From NCBI GenBank assembly GCA_041920565.1, contig JBHGXS010000090.1:1-64000 (forward strand): a stretch of 64,000 nt of DNA, written 5' to 3'. Positions 17,189 through 26,562 of the stretch are shown here, piece after piece. The notes under the pieces were generated by a model. It ran no database searches and was not told the origin of the DNA. It saw only the letters and a list, made by a program, of their open reading frames with translations. The position numbers and the translations under genes were made by a program. Positions within the stretch are counted from its first letter, which is position 1; every line of letters begins with the position of its first letter. This stretch comes from JAGHKQ01 sp041920565. GTDB taxonomy: Bacteria; Bacillota; Bacilli; Bacillales; Bacillaceae_G.

Positions 17189-18559
17189 CTATAAGAGTGA
17201 AAAAGCTTCGATAAGCGTATTGGCTATAAAATCAAGATCTTCCTCAGTCGTTACAAACGGAGGGGAGAGCGTTAAAATGTTGTTGAATCCCGGTACGGTG
17301 TCGCCATTTTTTCCTATAATCAACCCGCGTTTTTTACATTCGGCAATGATGGTTTGTACTTTATCTGCGGAGGCAGGAATTTTGCTTTCTTTATCCTCTA
17401 CCATTTCGATGCCGACAATGAAGCCAAAGCTGCGAATGTCGCCAACGTGACGATGCTGCAGAAGAACGTTTACCTTATTTCTGAGTTCTGTTCCTAAAAT
17501 TGCTGCACGTTCAATTAATCCTTCACGTTCAATGATTTCCAGGTTTTTCAGTGCCACGGCGCAAGAGGCCGGGTTTCCGCCGAATGTGTTGACATGACGG
17601 AAATGATTGTCGCTTCCCGGCTGCATGAACACATCGTACAGCTCGTTTCGAACCGCAGTCGCAGAAAGCGGGGAGTATGCGCTCGTGATTCCTTTTGCCA
17701 TAGTGACGATGTCCGGCTTTACGCCGAAATTTTGATGGCCGAAGTGTTTACCGGAGCGGCCAAACCCGCAGATGACTTCATCCACAATCATCAGCACGCC
17801 ATACTTATCGCAAATGTTGCGAACCGCGGTTAAATATTCAGGAGGAGGAACGATCACGCCGCCCCCTGTAATGACTGGTTCTAAAATAATGCCTGCCACT
17901 GTTTCTGCACCTTCCCAGTTCATTACGTCTTCATATGTTTTGGCGCATTCAAGCTGACATTCTCCGTATTTTTTACCGAACGGGCAGCGATAGCAATACG
18001 GCGGTGCTACGTGCTGAAAGCCTGTACTTAATGGTTCGTATTTCACTTTTCGATGGGCTTGACCGGTTGCGCTGAGCGCACCTATGGAATTTCCATGATA
18101 GGCGCGATGGCGCGAGATAAATTTATAACGAGAAGGTTCGCCGTTTTGATGATGATATTGCCGAGCGATTTTAAAAGCTGCTTCGTTCGCATCGGAGCCG
18201 GAGTTCGAATAGAAGATACGATAGCCCCCGCCAAGCCATTCGTTCAGTTTTTCTGCAAGTTTAATAGCAGGGACGCTGCTTTGGGTCATCGGAAAATAAG
18301 CGATCGCCTTCATTTGCTCCGCGGCTGCTTCGGCAATTTCCTCGCGTCCGTAACCGACATTCACGCACCATAATCCGGACATGCCGTCTAAATAGCGGTT
18401 TCCATCAATATCAGTAATCCAGCTTCCCTTCCCAGATACGGCAATCATTGGGTTTGGATTGTGAGGAGACATATGATGCCATACATATTGACGGTCTTTC
18501 TCCAGTAATTCTTCCTTGGTCGGAAGGGAAGTTTCTTCCTTTATTATTTCTTTGCTCAC
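17189..18559 (-). CDS. Class III omega-amino acid:pyruvate aminotransferase
   Basis: About 456 aa, a PLP-dependent fold-type I enzyme. The motif IVDEVICGFGRSGK holds the cofactor-stacking Asp, and the Schiff-base Lys is in VTMAKGITSAYSPLSA. The segment FYSNSGSDANEAAFKIAR is the PLP phosphate loop. The likely reaction is transfer of the amino group of beta-alanine (or GABA/putrescine-like amines) to pyruvate, giving malonate semialdehyde for the adjacent MmsA. I chose GTG 18559, which has AGGTGG eight bases upstream. An upstream ATG at 18613 in the same frame has no clear ribosome-binding site. The divergent PucR-type regulator next door probably controls the pair. Confidence 0.88.
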   Translation of the reverse strand: MSKEIIKEETSLPTKEELLEKDRQYVWHHMSPHNPNPMIAVSGKGSWITDIDGNRYLDGMSGLWCVNVGYGREEIAEAAAEQMKAIAYFPMTQSSVPAIKLAEKLNEWLGGGYRIFYSNSGSDANEAAFKIARQYHHQNGEPSRYKFISRHRAYHGNSIGALSATGQAHRKVKYEPLSTGFQHVAPPYCYRCPFGKKYGECQLECAKTYEDVMNWEGAETVAGIILEPVITGGGVIVPPPEYLTAVRNICDKYGVLMIVDEVICGFGRSGKHFGHQNFGVKPDIVTMAKGITSAYSPLSATAVRNELYDVFMQPGSDNHFRHVNTFGGNPASCAVALKNLEIIEREGLIERAAILGTELRNKVNVLLQHRHVGDIRSFGFIVGIEMVEDKESKIPASADKVQTIIAECKKRGLIIGKNGDTVPGFNNILTLSPPFVTTEEDLDFIANTLIEAFSLL

Positions 18560-18723
18560 GGAGGGTTCCACCTGCCTTTTCTTGTTTACTGAAATTTCTA
18601 AATAATATAACATATAACTATATAGTATGTCAGCGAGAAAGGGTTTTCATCATACAAACTGTCTAATCATAGAATGGAAATACTGGTCATAGTGTCATAG
18701 GATTATCGTGAAGGAGAGATAGA

Positions 18724-20412
18724 GTGGGGAAGGTTGATAATCTGACAGTAAGAGATATTATTCAAAGGCCGTTGTTTAAAAACGCAATACTGATCGCAGG
18801 AAAAAGAGGTGTGCTGCGCCGCGTGAATTGGGTGCATATTCTTGAGATTACGAATGCAGCGCCGTTTGTGAATGCAAATGATTTAATTTTAACAACGGGT
18901 CTTGGGCTTCATCAAGATCAACAAGCACGAGTGATGTATATGAAAGGACTCATCGAGCAAGGAGCATCCGGGCTTTGCGTAGAACTTGGGAAATACCTTG
19001 CCGCTGTGCCGGAGGATATGATCGAACTTGCAAATCAATATGACTTTCCGCTGATTGTATTTCAAGAAGCGGTTCGATTTGTAGACATTACGCAAGATGT
19101 TCATTCGCTCATCATCAATCATCAGCACCGAGTTTTAAAAGAGTTAGAGTCATTTTCACGAAAGCTTCAGCAGCTGACGCTGCAAACGACGCATATCCAT
19201 CCGATTCTGCGGTTATTGTACGATTATACATCCTTCCAAGTGATCTATTATTCACAAATCGAATCAAATAAATTTGTACCTTCTCTTTCCGCGGAAGCTG
19301 CGGAAGATGTGATTCATCACTATCGAAAGGCAGTTGGGTGGAACGAAACGACAGGAGAAGGAAGTATGTTAACGATTGGACATAAACGGATTCTTTCGCA
19401 GCCGGTCGTTTGTTTTGGGCAAACATTGGCTTATGTCGGCATTGTTATTCATGAGCAAGAGCCTGCCGATTTTCTATATCTATTACTCGATTATATTGGA
19501 AAAGCGGTTGCGCATATTTTACTGAGAAAGCTGTTTTTAGAAGAGCAAACACTTCGGAATCATAATGAGTTTATTCAAGACATTTTGCAAAACAATGTAG
19601 AAAATGAAGAGCAGGCGCTTCAGCGAATGGGACTTCGCTTTTCTGGTAAAAGCGGATATTTGTTCATTGGAGGCATGATAGAAATTGAGCACGATTTAAT
19701 AGGAGAGGAAGAAGAGAAAATAGAGTCCAAGAATCAAGACATTTTAATTTTGCTTCGTTCTCTCCTGAAAAAGCAGGGACTGTACAGCTTGCTCATGTTG
19801 AAAAACAACGGCATATACGTGCTGGCTGTTCGCGAGTGTATTTCTGATAATACAGGTGCATTTATGAAAGAAGCATTGTTACACACAATTGAGCAAGTCA
19901 AGTATTCGATCGGTTCCTCGTTTTCAAATGGCCTTCGTATCTATGCGGGGTTTGGGGGCATCCGGACAAAAATCACAGAAGCCGTCCACAGCTTTAAAGA
20001 GGCATTTGATACATTAAGCGTGGCTCGTGCACTTACGGTATCGATAAGCCCGTTTTATGAAGATCTAGGAATATATCAGTTAATTAAGGCGCTGCCTGAG
20101 GCAACGGTGCTTTCTTCGTTCATCTCCCGTCATCTTGGCAAGGTGCTGCAGTATGACAGAGAGAACAGGGGGGAAATGCTGCGCACGTTAGATGAATTAT
20201 TAAAATGCCAAGGGTCAAAGCAGGAAACTGCCAAACGGCTCTACATTCATCGTCAAACACTCTATCACCGTCTCGAGAAATTAGAAGAATTACTGGGCGA
20301 GGATTTTTTAGAACCAGAAAAGCGCATGTGCCTTGAGTTTGCGCTGCGTGCTTATGAAGTCATATCACCTTCTATTACACAGAAGATTGGCCATACTACA
20401 TTACATTCTTAA
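18724..20412 (+). CDS. PucR-family transcriptional regulator
   Basis: A 562-aa activator. The N-terminal 120 residues form the purine-catabolism-regulator sensor domain (starting LTVRDIIQRPLFKNAILIAG). The centre is the GGDEF-like CdaR domain, and the C-terminus is the family helix-turn-helix (GSKQETAKRLYIHRQTLYHRL then LEKLEELLG). It begins at GTG after a GAAGGAGAG site. It is divergent from the aminotransferase-mmsA operon and shares a short intergenic region of about 165 bp. This is the usual arrangement when such a regulator senses the substrate and activates the neighbouring catabolic genes. The ligand is not known. Confidence 0.88.
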   Translation: MGKVDNLTVRDIIQRPLFKNAILIAGKRGVLRRVNWVHILEITNAAPFVNANDLILTTGLGLHQDQQARVMYMKGLIEQGASGLCVELGKYLAAVPEDMIELANQYDFPLIVFQEAVRFVDITQDVHSLIINHQHRVLKELESFSRKLQQLTLQTTHIHPILRLLYDYTSFQVIYYSQIESNKFVPSLSAEAAEDVIHHYRKAVGWNETTGEGSMLTIGHKRILSQPVVCFGQTLAYVGIVIHEQEPADFLYLLLDYIGKAVAHILLRKLFLEEQTLRNHNEFIQDILQNNVENEEQALQRMGLRFSGKSGYLFIGGMIEIEHDLIGEEEEKIESKNQDILILLRSLLKKQGLYSLLMLKNNGIYVLAVRECISDNTGAFMKEALLHTIEQVKYSIGSSFSNGLRIYAGFGGIRTKITEAVHSFKEAFDTLSVARALTVSISPFYEDLGIYQLIKALPEATVLSSFISRHLGKVLQYDRENRGEMLRTLDELLKCQGSKQETAKRLYIHRQTLYHRLEKLEELLGEDFLEPEKRMCLEFALRAYEVISPSITQKIGHTTLHS

Positions 20413-20535
20413 ACCATCAGCGGATGATAAATAAGGATTCCGCAAATATCAATACCATTTTTGTCGTCTATTAATTGGTCATACCCGTCGCGTGGATTTG
20501 AGGCAATATCTTGGGCACAAAAAAGTTAAACTTTG

Positions 20536-20597
20536 TTCAAATTTTTACCATGCTCACTTTATTTCTAGCTGCCAATACCAGCTTTGCTGGTTTTCTA
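20536..20597 (+). repeat. Relic duplicate of an internal piece of the potassium-transporter-like gene
   Basis: About 60 bases here match 22981-23043, inside the amino acid/K+ permease gene, with only a few differences. The copied part encodes the TMLILFLAANTSFAGFP region. No surrounding gene is present. It is probably the remains of a second permease copy or of a recombination event. Confidence 0.75.
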
Positions 20598-20677
20598 CAT
20601 AGGGAAAGCATAATATATGATTATGAAAGAGATAGGAGTGAACTCACACCTGTCTCTTTTTCTTAAGGAGTGAAATA

Positions 20678-21145
20678 GTGAGGAAAATAACCGTTCTAAT
20701 TATGCTTGTAATTATATTACTTTGCAGCTGTATACCGGCAAAAATAGGTGATAAAAAAGAGCCCCATAAACAGGAAACACACGGTATTGCTTATTTTGAG
20801 ATTGTATCCGTTCTTAAATTAGGGAAGGATGAACAAGGAAAAAGCTTTATTTTCACATTAAAAAACCAGAATGAACGTCCTGAAATCCTAAAGTTTTCTT
20901 CTTCTCTTGAATATGATTATAAAATCATGAATCAGAGTGGTCAGGTCCTTAAGCAGCGATCAAAGAATGTCGTTTCAACACCAAGATTGAAAACTATTAC
21001 TTTAAAGCAGGGAGAAGAATTAGTTTATAAAGAAGATTATTACAAACTAGTCGACGGATTACCAAAGGGCTCTTATACCGTTGAATTTCAATCTACAGCA
21101 AAAGGAAAGAAAATTGATTCAGTACTTGATTTTGAAATTAAGTAA
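20678..21145 (+). CDS. BsuPI-domain lipoprotein
   Basis: A 155-aa secreted lipoprotein. The hydrophobic leader ends in LLCSC, with the lipidated Cys at residue 18. The mature part has the beta-sandwich pattern of the BsuPI (intracellular proteinase inhibitor) domain: FTLKNQNERPEILKFSSSLEYDYKIMN followed by GEELVYKEDYYKLVDGLPKGSYTVEF. Translation starts at GTG after TTAAGGAG. Such proteins may inhibit subtilisin-like proteases, but many lipoprotein forms have no proven role. It stands alone at the edge of the tRNA-Val island. Confidence 0.75.
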   Translation: MRKITVLIMLVIILLCSCIPAKIGDKKEPHKQETHGIAYFEIVSVLKLGKDEQGKSFIFTLKNQNERPEILKFSSSLEYDYKIMNQSGQVLKQRSKNVVSTPRLKTITLKQGEELVYKEDYYKLVDGLPKGSYTVEFQSTAKGKKIDSVLDFEIK

Positions 21146-21269
21146 CCCGCCAAGTTTACCTATACTACCAAGATGCGGTAACCGAATCCAGATGAAGAAT
21201 GTGTAGCTTGCGCCAATAGAGGAGCTTATAACTCGAGGAAGGGCAGAACTGGTGCGTCTAAGAAAGGGG

Positions 21270-21312
21270 ATGATTCTGATTGGGTTCGAACCAGTGATCT
21301 CTATCCTGTCGA
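21270..21312 (-). repeat. Oldest tRNA-Val 3'-half remnant (decayed attachment site)
   Basis: Forty bases match the 3' half of the tRNA-Val gene at 41483-41527 with seven differences, all of them C in the tRNA copy and T here on the plus strand. The T-arm core TGGGTTCGAACCAG is unchanged. The orientation is the same as the intact tRNA. No 5' half is present, so it cannot make a tRNA. Confidence 0.7.
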
Positions 21313-21378
21313 TGGTAGAAAGGTATAACAGGTTAAGTCAGGAATATAGGTACTTGATGGAGAAAAGGATGAGCATAA

Positions 21379-21429
21379 CATATCAATCATAAGCGTGTGT
21401 ATCGCATGATGAAAGAGCTTGGACTTTAA
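21379..21429 (+). pseudogene. IS3-family transposase fragment
   Basis: Sixteen codons read HINHKRVYRMMKELGL and then stop. This matches the conserved Asn-His-Lys-Arg-Val-x-Arg-Leu-Met helix of IS3-family OrfB (DDE transposase). Nothing on either side continues the protein. The remaining DNA up to the permease gene (21430-22067) shows no intact gene. Confidence 0.55.
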
Positions 21430-22067
21430 AGAATATCTGGCAAAACGTAAGAAAAACCGCGGTGTCCTTCCGCTTGAGCCATTAGTTAGACATAGTGTTG
21501 AACACTTGATGCTGTCGGCAGGAAACGTCACTTCGGAAACCTTACTGTTCAGCTATCAATTTATATTCAAAAAACGTGATATAGTCAACATTCAGGCGAG
21601 GAGCGTATTTTCTGTCCCTGTCAGCCGTCTATACAATACGACACGTACACAAACGAAATGCTCATGTCTATGGACGACATAGGCATCATAACCTAGATTA
21701 TACGGTAGTATTCTCCTTATTGAACCATTCGGAAACGTAGACTTATACAGGCATGTTGATTTTTAAACAAAGTTTCTTTAAACTACATATTGGTGATATG
21801 TGTGAAATGGACCTTATTTCACATTTCAAGGATACCCGTATTACCTCAACTTATACATATTTTTTAGATAGCCCAGATTACCAAAAGTAAAAATGACTGT
21901 TACTACAAGGAAAAATAATATGAAGAGGTGGTTAGCGAGTTTGGAGTGAACAAAAGGGTATACTATACTGAAACGTTTAACAAAAATTAAGAAGAACATA
22001 GTATATTTAGCTGGTTTACTTAAAATAACACATGTAAATCATGTTTATATTCATGGAGGAATATGAA

Positions 22068-23906
22068 ATGAACTATTGGAAAAGATTGTTGATCGGTCCG
22101 CCTATTCACACCAAACAACTTTCAGAAGAAAAGCTAACAAAAAAGAAAGCTTTAGCCGTATTTTCATCTGATGCACTCTCTTCTGTCGCGTACGCTACGG
22201 AAGAAATCTTGCTTGTTTTAGTCTTAATTGGCACACAAGCGTTTATGTATTCCATTCCTATTGCGTTTGCCATTATGTTGTTGCTGCTGATCGTTACGCT
22301 TTCATATCGCCAAATTATTCACAGCTTCCCATCTGGAGGAGGAGCCTATATCGTAGCTCGTGAGCATATAGGACGAAATAAGAGTCTGACAGCTGGTGCT
22401 GCTTTAATGATTGACTATGTGTTAACTGTTGCAGTAAGTATCAGTTCTGGAGTGGCCGCTTTGCTGTCTGCTTTTCCTGCTTTACTTCCTTATCGTGTAG
22501 AGTTAGCAGTGATGCTCGTCATTGTATTAATGATAATTAACTTGAGAGGTATCCGAGAGTCTGCCAATATTTTTGCATTTCCTACATATATCTTTGTTGC
22601 GTCGATCATTATCATGATTGGAGCTGGAATTTGGAAGCTGCAAGCTGGAGATTGGCATCATTTAGCTGTGCCTCATCATGCAGAGCACTTTTCCTTATTC
22701 TCTTCGTTAGGAACAACTTTTTTACTATTACGGGCTTTTGCTTCCGGGTGTTCTGCATTAACAGGTGTAGAGGCCATTAGTAACGGAGTTCCTGCTTTCC
22801 GTGAGCCTAGCTCTAAAAATGCGGTTATTACTATGTTTTGGATGTCATTTCTGCTAGGGACCATGTTCTTTGGGATCACATTTCTGGCCAATGGATTTGG
22901 TGTTGCACCAAAAGAAAATGTAACAGTCGTCTCCCAAATCGCAAACCATGTTTTTGGAAATGGATTTTTCTACTATTTTATTCAAATCTTTACCATGCTC
23001 ATTTTATTTCTAGCTGCCAATACCAGCTTTGCTGGTTTTCCACAGCTGGTTTCCATTATTGCACAAGATGGATACCTTCCAAGAAATCTAACGACACGAG
23101 GAGATCGATTAGTATTTTCCAACGGTATTATCTTTCTGAGTGTATTGGCCATCCTTTTAATCATCCTCTTTCAAGGAGAAACGCATGCACTCGTACCACT
23201 TTACGCAGTTGGGGTATTCTTGTCTTTTACCATTGCGCAATATGGACTGATCAAGTATTATCTGGAACGAAAGTCACAACAGAAGGTTTGGTCCAGAATC
23301 TTTATTGTAGGGATTGGAATGATTATAACGGGAATTGTTACGATTATAACTGCTGTAGCGAAATTTCAAAGTGGTGCCTGGATGGTAATCGTGGCTATTC
23401 CGTGTATGGTGTTTTTATTTCATAAAATTCACCGTCATTATTCTGACTTAGCAAGTCAACTTAGTCTTCAAGGACAAGATCCTAAACAGATGGTGAGGGT
23501 TTCTCCTTCTAAAGTGATTATTCCTATCTCCAGCGTAAGTCGAGTAGCTATTAACTCTATCGGCTATGCAAAAAGTATATCTAATGATGTTGTGGCACTT
23601 ACTGTGTATTTTAATGAGAAGCAAAAAGAACGGGCAGAGAAAAAGTGGAGAGAGTTCGGGCTTGATATTCCCCTTGTCACTGTTCATTCTCCTTATCGAA
23701 GCTTATTAATGCCGCTTCTTCAATATATAGATACACTAGAGGAAAGTGAAAGAGGAAAGTATATTACTGTTCTCATTCCACAATTTTTCGTGAAAAAGTG
23801 GTGGCATATATTTCTTCATAATCAAACAGCGTTTTTCTTACGTGCTATGCTCTTATGGAGAAAGGATATTGTAGTTGCTACTATCCCTTATCATCTTAGA
23901 AAATAA
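22068..23906 (+). CDS. KimA-like potassium/amino acid APC-superfamily transporter
   Basis: A 612-aa membrane protein with about twelve transmembrane helices and a cytoplasmic C-terminal domain from about residue 460. The start KRLLIGPPIHTKQLSEEKLTK, then LAVFSSDALSSVAYATEEIL and FPSGGGAYIVAREHIG, match the YdaO/KimA family of high-affinity K+ importers. I chose ATG 22068, with GGAGG about eleven bases upstream, over ATG 22041. No ydaO-type cyclic-di-AMP riboswitch is obvious in the leader. It lies between two tRNA remnants, so it is probably cargo of an older island unit. Amino acid transport is the alternative role. Confidence 0.82.
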   Translation: MNYWKRLLIGPPIHTKQLSEEKLTKKKALAVFSSDALSSVAYATEEILLVLVLIGTQAFMYSIPIAFAIMLLLLIVTLSYRQIIHSFPSGGGAYIVAREHIGRNKSLTAGAALMIDYVLTVAVSISSGVAALLSAFPALLPYRVELAVMLVIVLMIINLRGIRESANIFAFPTYIFVASIIIMIGAGIWKLQAGDWHHLAVPHHAEHFSLFSSLGTTFLLLRAFASGCSALTGVEAISNGVPAFREPSSKNAVITMFWMSFLLGTMFFGITFLANGFGVAPKENVTVVSQIANHVFGNGFFYYFIQIFTMLILFLAANTSFAGFPQLVSIIAQDGYLPRNLTTRGDRLVFSNGIIFLSVLAILLIILFQGETHALVPLYAVGVFLSFTIAQYGLIKYYLERKSQQKVWSRIFIVGIGMIITGIVTIITAVAKFQSGAWMVIVAIPCMVFLFHKIHRHYSDLASQLSLQGQDPKQMVRVSPSKVIIPISSVSRVAINSIGYAKSISNDVVALTVYFNEKQKERAEKKWREFGLDIPLVTVHSPYRSLLMPLLQYIDTLEESERGKYITVLIPQFFVKKWWHIFLHNQTAFFLRAMLLWRKDIVVATIPYHLRK

Positions 23907-24016
23907 CGAATGAAGTTAAGAGGGATTATTCATATAAGCCATTTTAAAATTAATCATTTATGAGGTAATTTATCGAAAGAGAAAATGCTTCATGACTTTG
24001 TAATTTTTAAGTGATA

Positions 24017-24040
24017 AGCAGCGGCACAGCTGCTTTTTTT
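24017..24040 (+). terminator. Rho-independent terminator
   Basis: AAGCAGC/GCTGCTT stem with a five-base loop and a T-run, downstream of the permease gene. Confidence 0.8.
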
Positions 24041-24123
24041 ATATGTTCGCATATACCTTTAAAATTTGAAGGAATTGGAACGTACAACGTTCTATAAGTT
24101 AATGAAAGAATATACGGGACAAC

Positions 24124-24152
24124 GAAGCTAATCGAATGTGGTTAGCTTTTTC
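24124..24152 (+). terminator. Rho-independent terminator of a lost gene
   Basis: GAAGCTAA pairs with TTAGCTTT and is followed by T. Just upstream is an 18-codon shred (ELERTTFYKLMKEYT) resembling a Fis-type helix-turn-helix C-terminus. It may be the end of a deleted regulator. Confidence 0.45.
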
Positions 24153-24340
24153 TTCTGTTTACGATTGTCCTCAGTACGCAACAACGGTCATTGTTCCGTT
24201 ACGTTTGGATGATTCCTTTTCGTTAGATAACATGAAAAAACGCCTCCCATTTCGTTTTAGAAAACGAGACAAGAAGCGTATAACTAACCGTCACAGCCGA
24301 CCGCCACCTTGCGTGAAGTCAACTCCGGAAAAGAAAAAAA

Positions 24341-24366
24341 CGTATCAAACGTTGATTTGATGCGGT
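24341..24366 (-). terminator. Terminator attached to the second tRNA remnant
   Basis: Stem CGCATCAAA/TTTGATACG on the minus strand, followed by a run of seven T. It lies directly downstream of the tRNA-Val 3' fragment in the tRNA's direction of transcription, as expected for a former tRNA terminator. Confidence 0.65.
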
Positions 24367-24378
24367 TTTCGACTATAG

Positions 24379-24422
24379 TATGATCCTGACTGGGCTCGAA
24401 CCAGCGACCTACCCCTGTCAAA
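24379..24422 (-). repeat. Second tRNA-Val 3'-half remnant (older attachment site)
   Basis: About 44 bases match the tRNA-Val 3' half with three or four changes, including a one-base deletion. It has the same orientation as the intact gene at 41483-41555 and lacks a 5' half. It is less decayed than the copy at 21270 and more decayed than the perfect copy at 27488. Confidence 0.8.
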
Positions 24423-24665
24423 TTTCCACCCTTCGTATCATACAGTTTTTTGTATGAATTGAGTCCATTGTGTCTGATAAATGAATATCAGTTTGCATAG
24501 TTATTCGAATAGAAAACGTTAATTCTATTGTTTCTAGAAATTCTGTGTAATTTTTGTGCAGTGTGTATAAAGATATATATGGAAGCAGGGTGTACAAATT
24601 CATTACATCTAAGAGAGGAAACAACAATAACTACAATACGTATTGCGAAAGGGAAAAGAAACACG

Positions 24666-25061
24666 ATGACAGAAACGGAAGCTGTATTAGCAGGAGATTT
24701 GTTAAAGATCGGTATAGATTATCAGCTGCAAGCTAAGATAGATAATTCAACAGTAGATGGGTTAATCCAAAACTATTTTCATCCAGCAAAGATTATTGTA
24801 GAAGAATCCTATCATGATACGCCGGAACAGCGGCAGAAAGATTTGGACCGGATGGTTAGTCATTCGGAGAAGGGATACGATACTATTCAGGTAAGTAATG
24901 AGGAAGTTGAAGATAATCTTCCTGTAGTAATAACTAAGGTACTTGGATATGGTGCTTATCTTAGAAGTATTCATGAAGATGCTACGTTGCTGGAAATAGA
25001 GAAAGATTTTACTTTATTACCGTACGATAACATTTTTTTATGGGAAAATACAGTTAATTAG
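24666..25061 (+). CDS. Hypothetical protein
   Basis: A protein of about 131 aa that I do not recognise. It is acidic and soluble, with no membrane segment or clear motif, and contains DTPEQRQKDLDRMVSHSEKGYDTI. ATG 24666 is preceded by a purine-rich GAAAGGGAAAAG; the frame extends further upstream but without a better start. It lies between two tRNA remnants and so in accessory DNA. A terminator follows at 25151-25194. Confidence 0.55.
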   Translation: MTETEAVLAGDLLKIGIDYQLQAKIDNSTVDGLIQNYFHPAKIIVEESYHDTPEQRQKDLDRMVSHSEKGYDTIQVSNEEVEDNLPVVITKVLGYGAYLRSIHEDATLLEIEKDFTLLPYDNIFLWENTVN

Positions 25062-25150
25062 GAGGAGGGTAGTATAATGAAGTATTGAAAGAGGCGTTTA
25101 GGCCGGTACTTGGACGGGATTTCTCAATTTTGTATAAATGTTAAAGAGGG

Positions 25151-25194
25151 AGGCTAGTATAAAGGAGGAAAAATCCTTTGTACTAGCCTTTTTC
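25151..25194 (+). terminator. Rho-independent terminator
   Basis: A perfect AGGCTAGTA/TACTAGCCT stem with a 21-base loop, followed by TTTTTC. Confidence 0.8.
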
Positions 25195-25569
25195 TAATTG
25201 GAAAACTAGTTCAACGCAAAGGCACGAAAGGAACATTTTTAGGTTGTAGCAACTATCCTTCTTGTCGGTTTACAGCATGATTAGTTTTAAAGACTGTTTC
25301 GCAGAGTTTGTTGTTTATAATGCAAGCTAAATGAAAATATGATTTTATTCAACGAAGCAGGTTAGTTAAATAAGAGTAATGGTGTATTCTTCAACAATCG
25401 GGCGCCATTCTTAAATAAGAAGTCGTCTATTTTGCTTTTGATCCAGTTTGTAGATTAACTATTGAGTATTATTTGATTTAATAATTGTTATTGAATTAAT
25501 GGAGTATTCAGTTCAACAGAAAAATTTGATAAACTTAACTTACAAAAAATTAAGAAAAGTGGTTTTGTT
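25195..25569. other. Non-coding stretch
   Basis: AT-rich DNA with no recognisable gene or repeat. It provides the leader of the acetyltransferase gene that follows. Confidence 0.5.
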
Positions 25570-26007
25570 ATGAAAGATTTAACAGTTAAAGAACTTCAAT
25601 CACGTAATGAGATTATTGCAGCATTTCCAGTTATGAAGCAGTTGCGAACTCATCTTGATGAAAGTTCTTACCTTGAACTAGTAAGTGAGGAACAAGAAAA
25701 AGAAGGATATAAAATGTTCGCTTTATTTGATGGTGATGAAATTGTTGTAGTTGTTGGTTTTCAGCCAATGATAACACTTTATTATGGTAGATTTGTTTGG
25801 GTTTGTGATTTGGTTACAGATGCCAATAAGCGTTCAAAAGGATACGGTGAGAGATTGCTTACATATGTTCATGAATGGGCGAAAGAAAATAATTATGAAA
25901 GTGTTGCTTTATCTTCAGGTATACAACGTACAGAAGCGCACCGTTTTTACGAAGATAAAATGAATTATGACAAAGTAAGTTATGTATTTAAAACTTCTTT
26001 AAAGTAA
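25570..26007 (+). CDS. GNAT-family N-acetyltransferase
   Basis: A complete 145-aa GNAT enzyme. Motif A is VCDLVTDANKRSKGYGERLLTYVHEWAKE, with the pyrophosphate loop RSKGYG, and motif B contains RTEAHRFYEDKMNYDK. The N-terminal half forms the usual substrate side (EQEKEGYKMFALFDGDEIVVVVGF). The closest recognisable type is the small single-domain acetyltransferases that modify amines. No substrate can be named. It is a lone gene inside the 24.4-27.5 kb island unit. Confidence 0.85.
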   Translation: MKDLTVKELQSRNEIIAAFPVMKQLRTHLDESSYLELVSEEQEKEGYKMFALFDGDEIVVVVGFQPMITLYYGRFVWVCDLVTDANKRSKGYGERLLTYVHEWAKENNYESVALSSGIQRTEAHRFYEDKMNYDKVSYVFKTSLK

Positions 26008-26129
26008 GTTCGATATTAAACTAAAGGGCTCATGGTGTTAGAATATTTCTAATACTTGGATATTGGGGGGTACAATGAGTAAAATTTCAAAAACACCAGA
26101 ACCACTTCACATGATATGTTATTTTGTCA

Positions 26130-26256
26130 AGATATTGCAGATGAAATTTATATTTTAAATCAAGGAAAAGCCAAAAGATTAGATAATGGTATTCTACAAT
26201 CAAAAGAAAGAGGAATAATTGAAAGAAGCATCATAGAAAATATTAAAAACTATTAA
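26130..26256 (+). pseudogene. Possible ABC-transporter ATPase C-terminal scrap
   Basis: In one frame the DNA reads QDIADEIYILNQGKAKRLDNG and ends NIIKNY-like before a stop. This resembles the H-loop-distal end of ABC ATPases (a D-E-I-x-I-L-x-x-G-K pattern). No upstream Walker motifs exist here. It is only a fragment, if real. Confidence 0.3.
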
Positions 26257-26279
26257 CAACAAAAATAGCATATAAAAAA

Positions 26280-26402
26280 ATGAAAGAAGTGATATTTTTG
26301 TCTCCTATTAATTTGTTTTCAATCACTACCATCATTATTATTTTAATCATGGTATCCATGTTAGATTATCTGTTTATCCATGCTTATAAAAAAGTCTATT
26401 AA
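26280..26402 (+). CDS. Possible small membrane peptide
   Basis: A 40-codon frame from ATG to TAA that is almost one transmembrane helix (FSITTIIIILIMVSMLDYLF) with basic ends. It has no clear ribosome-binding site, so expression is doubtful. It is listed because the hydrophobic, flanked-helix pattern is typical of real small membrane proteins. Confidence 0.3.
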   Translation: MKEVIFLSPINLFSITTIIIILIMVSMLDYLFIHAYKKVY

Positions 26403-26562
26403 TCTAAACAAAACTATTTTGTATTGTGTACTTACCCCGGTTTTAGGAGGGTGTTTTGGATTTTTAATTATAAAGGTTGTAAGGGGACTATTTTATTAGG
26501 TTCTTGTGCAAAAAAATCTAACAAACTGTAAGCGTCAAGTTAAATTGAACATTTTTTGCTAA

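Noticed and set aside
21419..21682. Plus-strand gene behind the IS3 fragment
   Set aside because: No recognised motif or ribosome-binding site; overlaps decayed IS DNA and a shifted frame.
22041..22067. c-di-AMP (ydaO/kimA-type) riboswitch before the KimA-like gene
   Set aside because: The leader lacks the conserved blocks I would expect; only generic AT-rich sequence is seen.
24379..24422. Functional tRNA gene
   Set aside because: Only the 3' half is present and the anticodon arm is damaged; no 5' half can pair.
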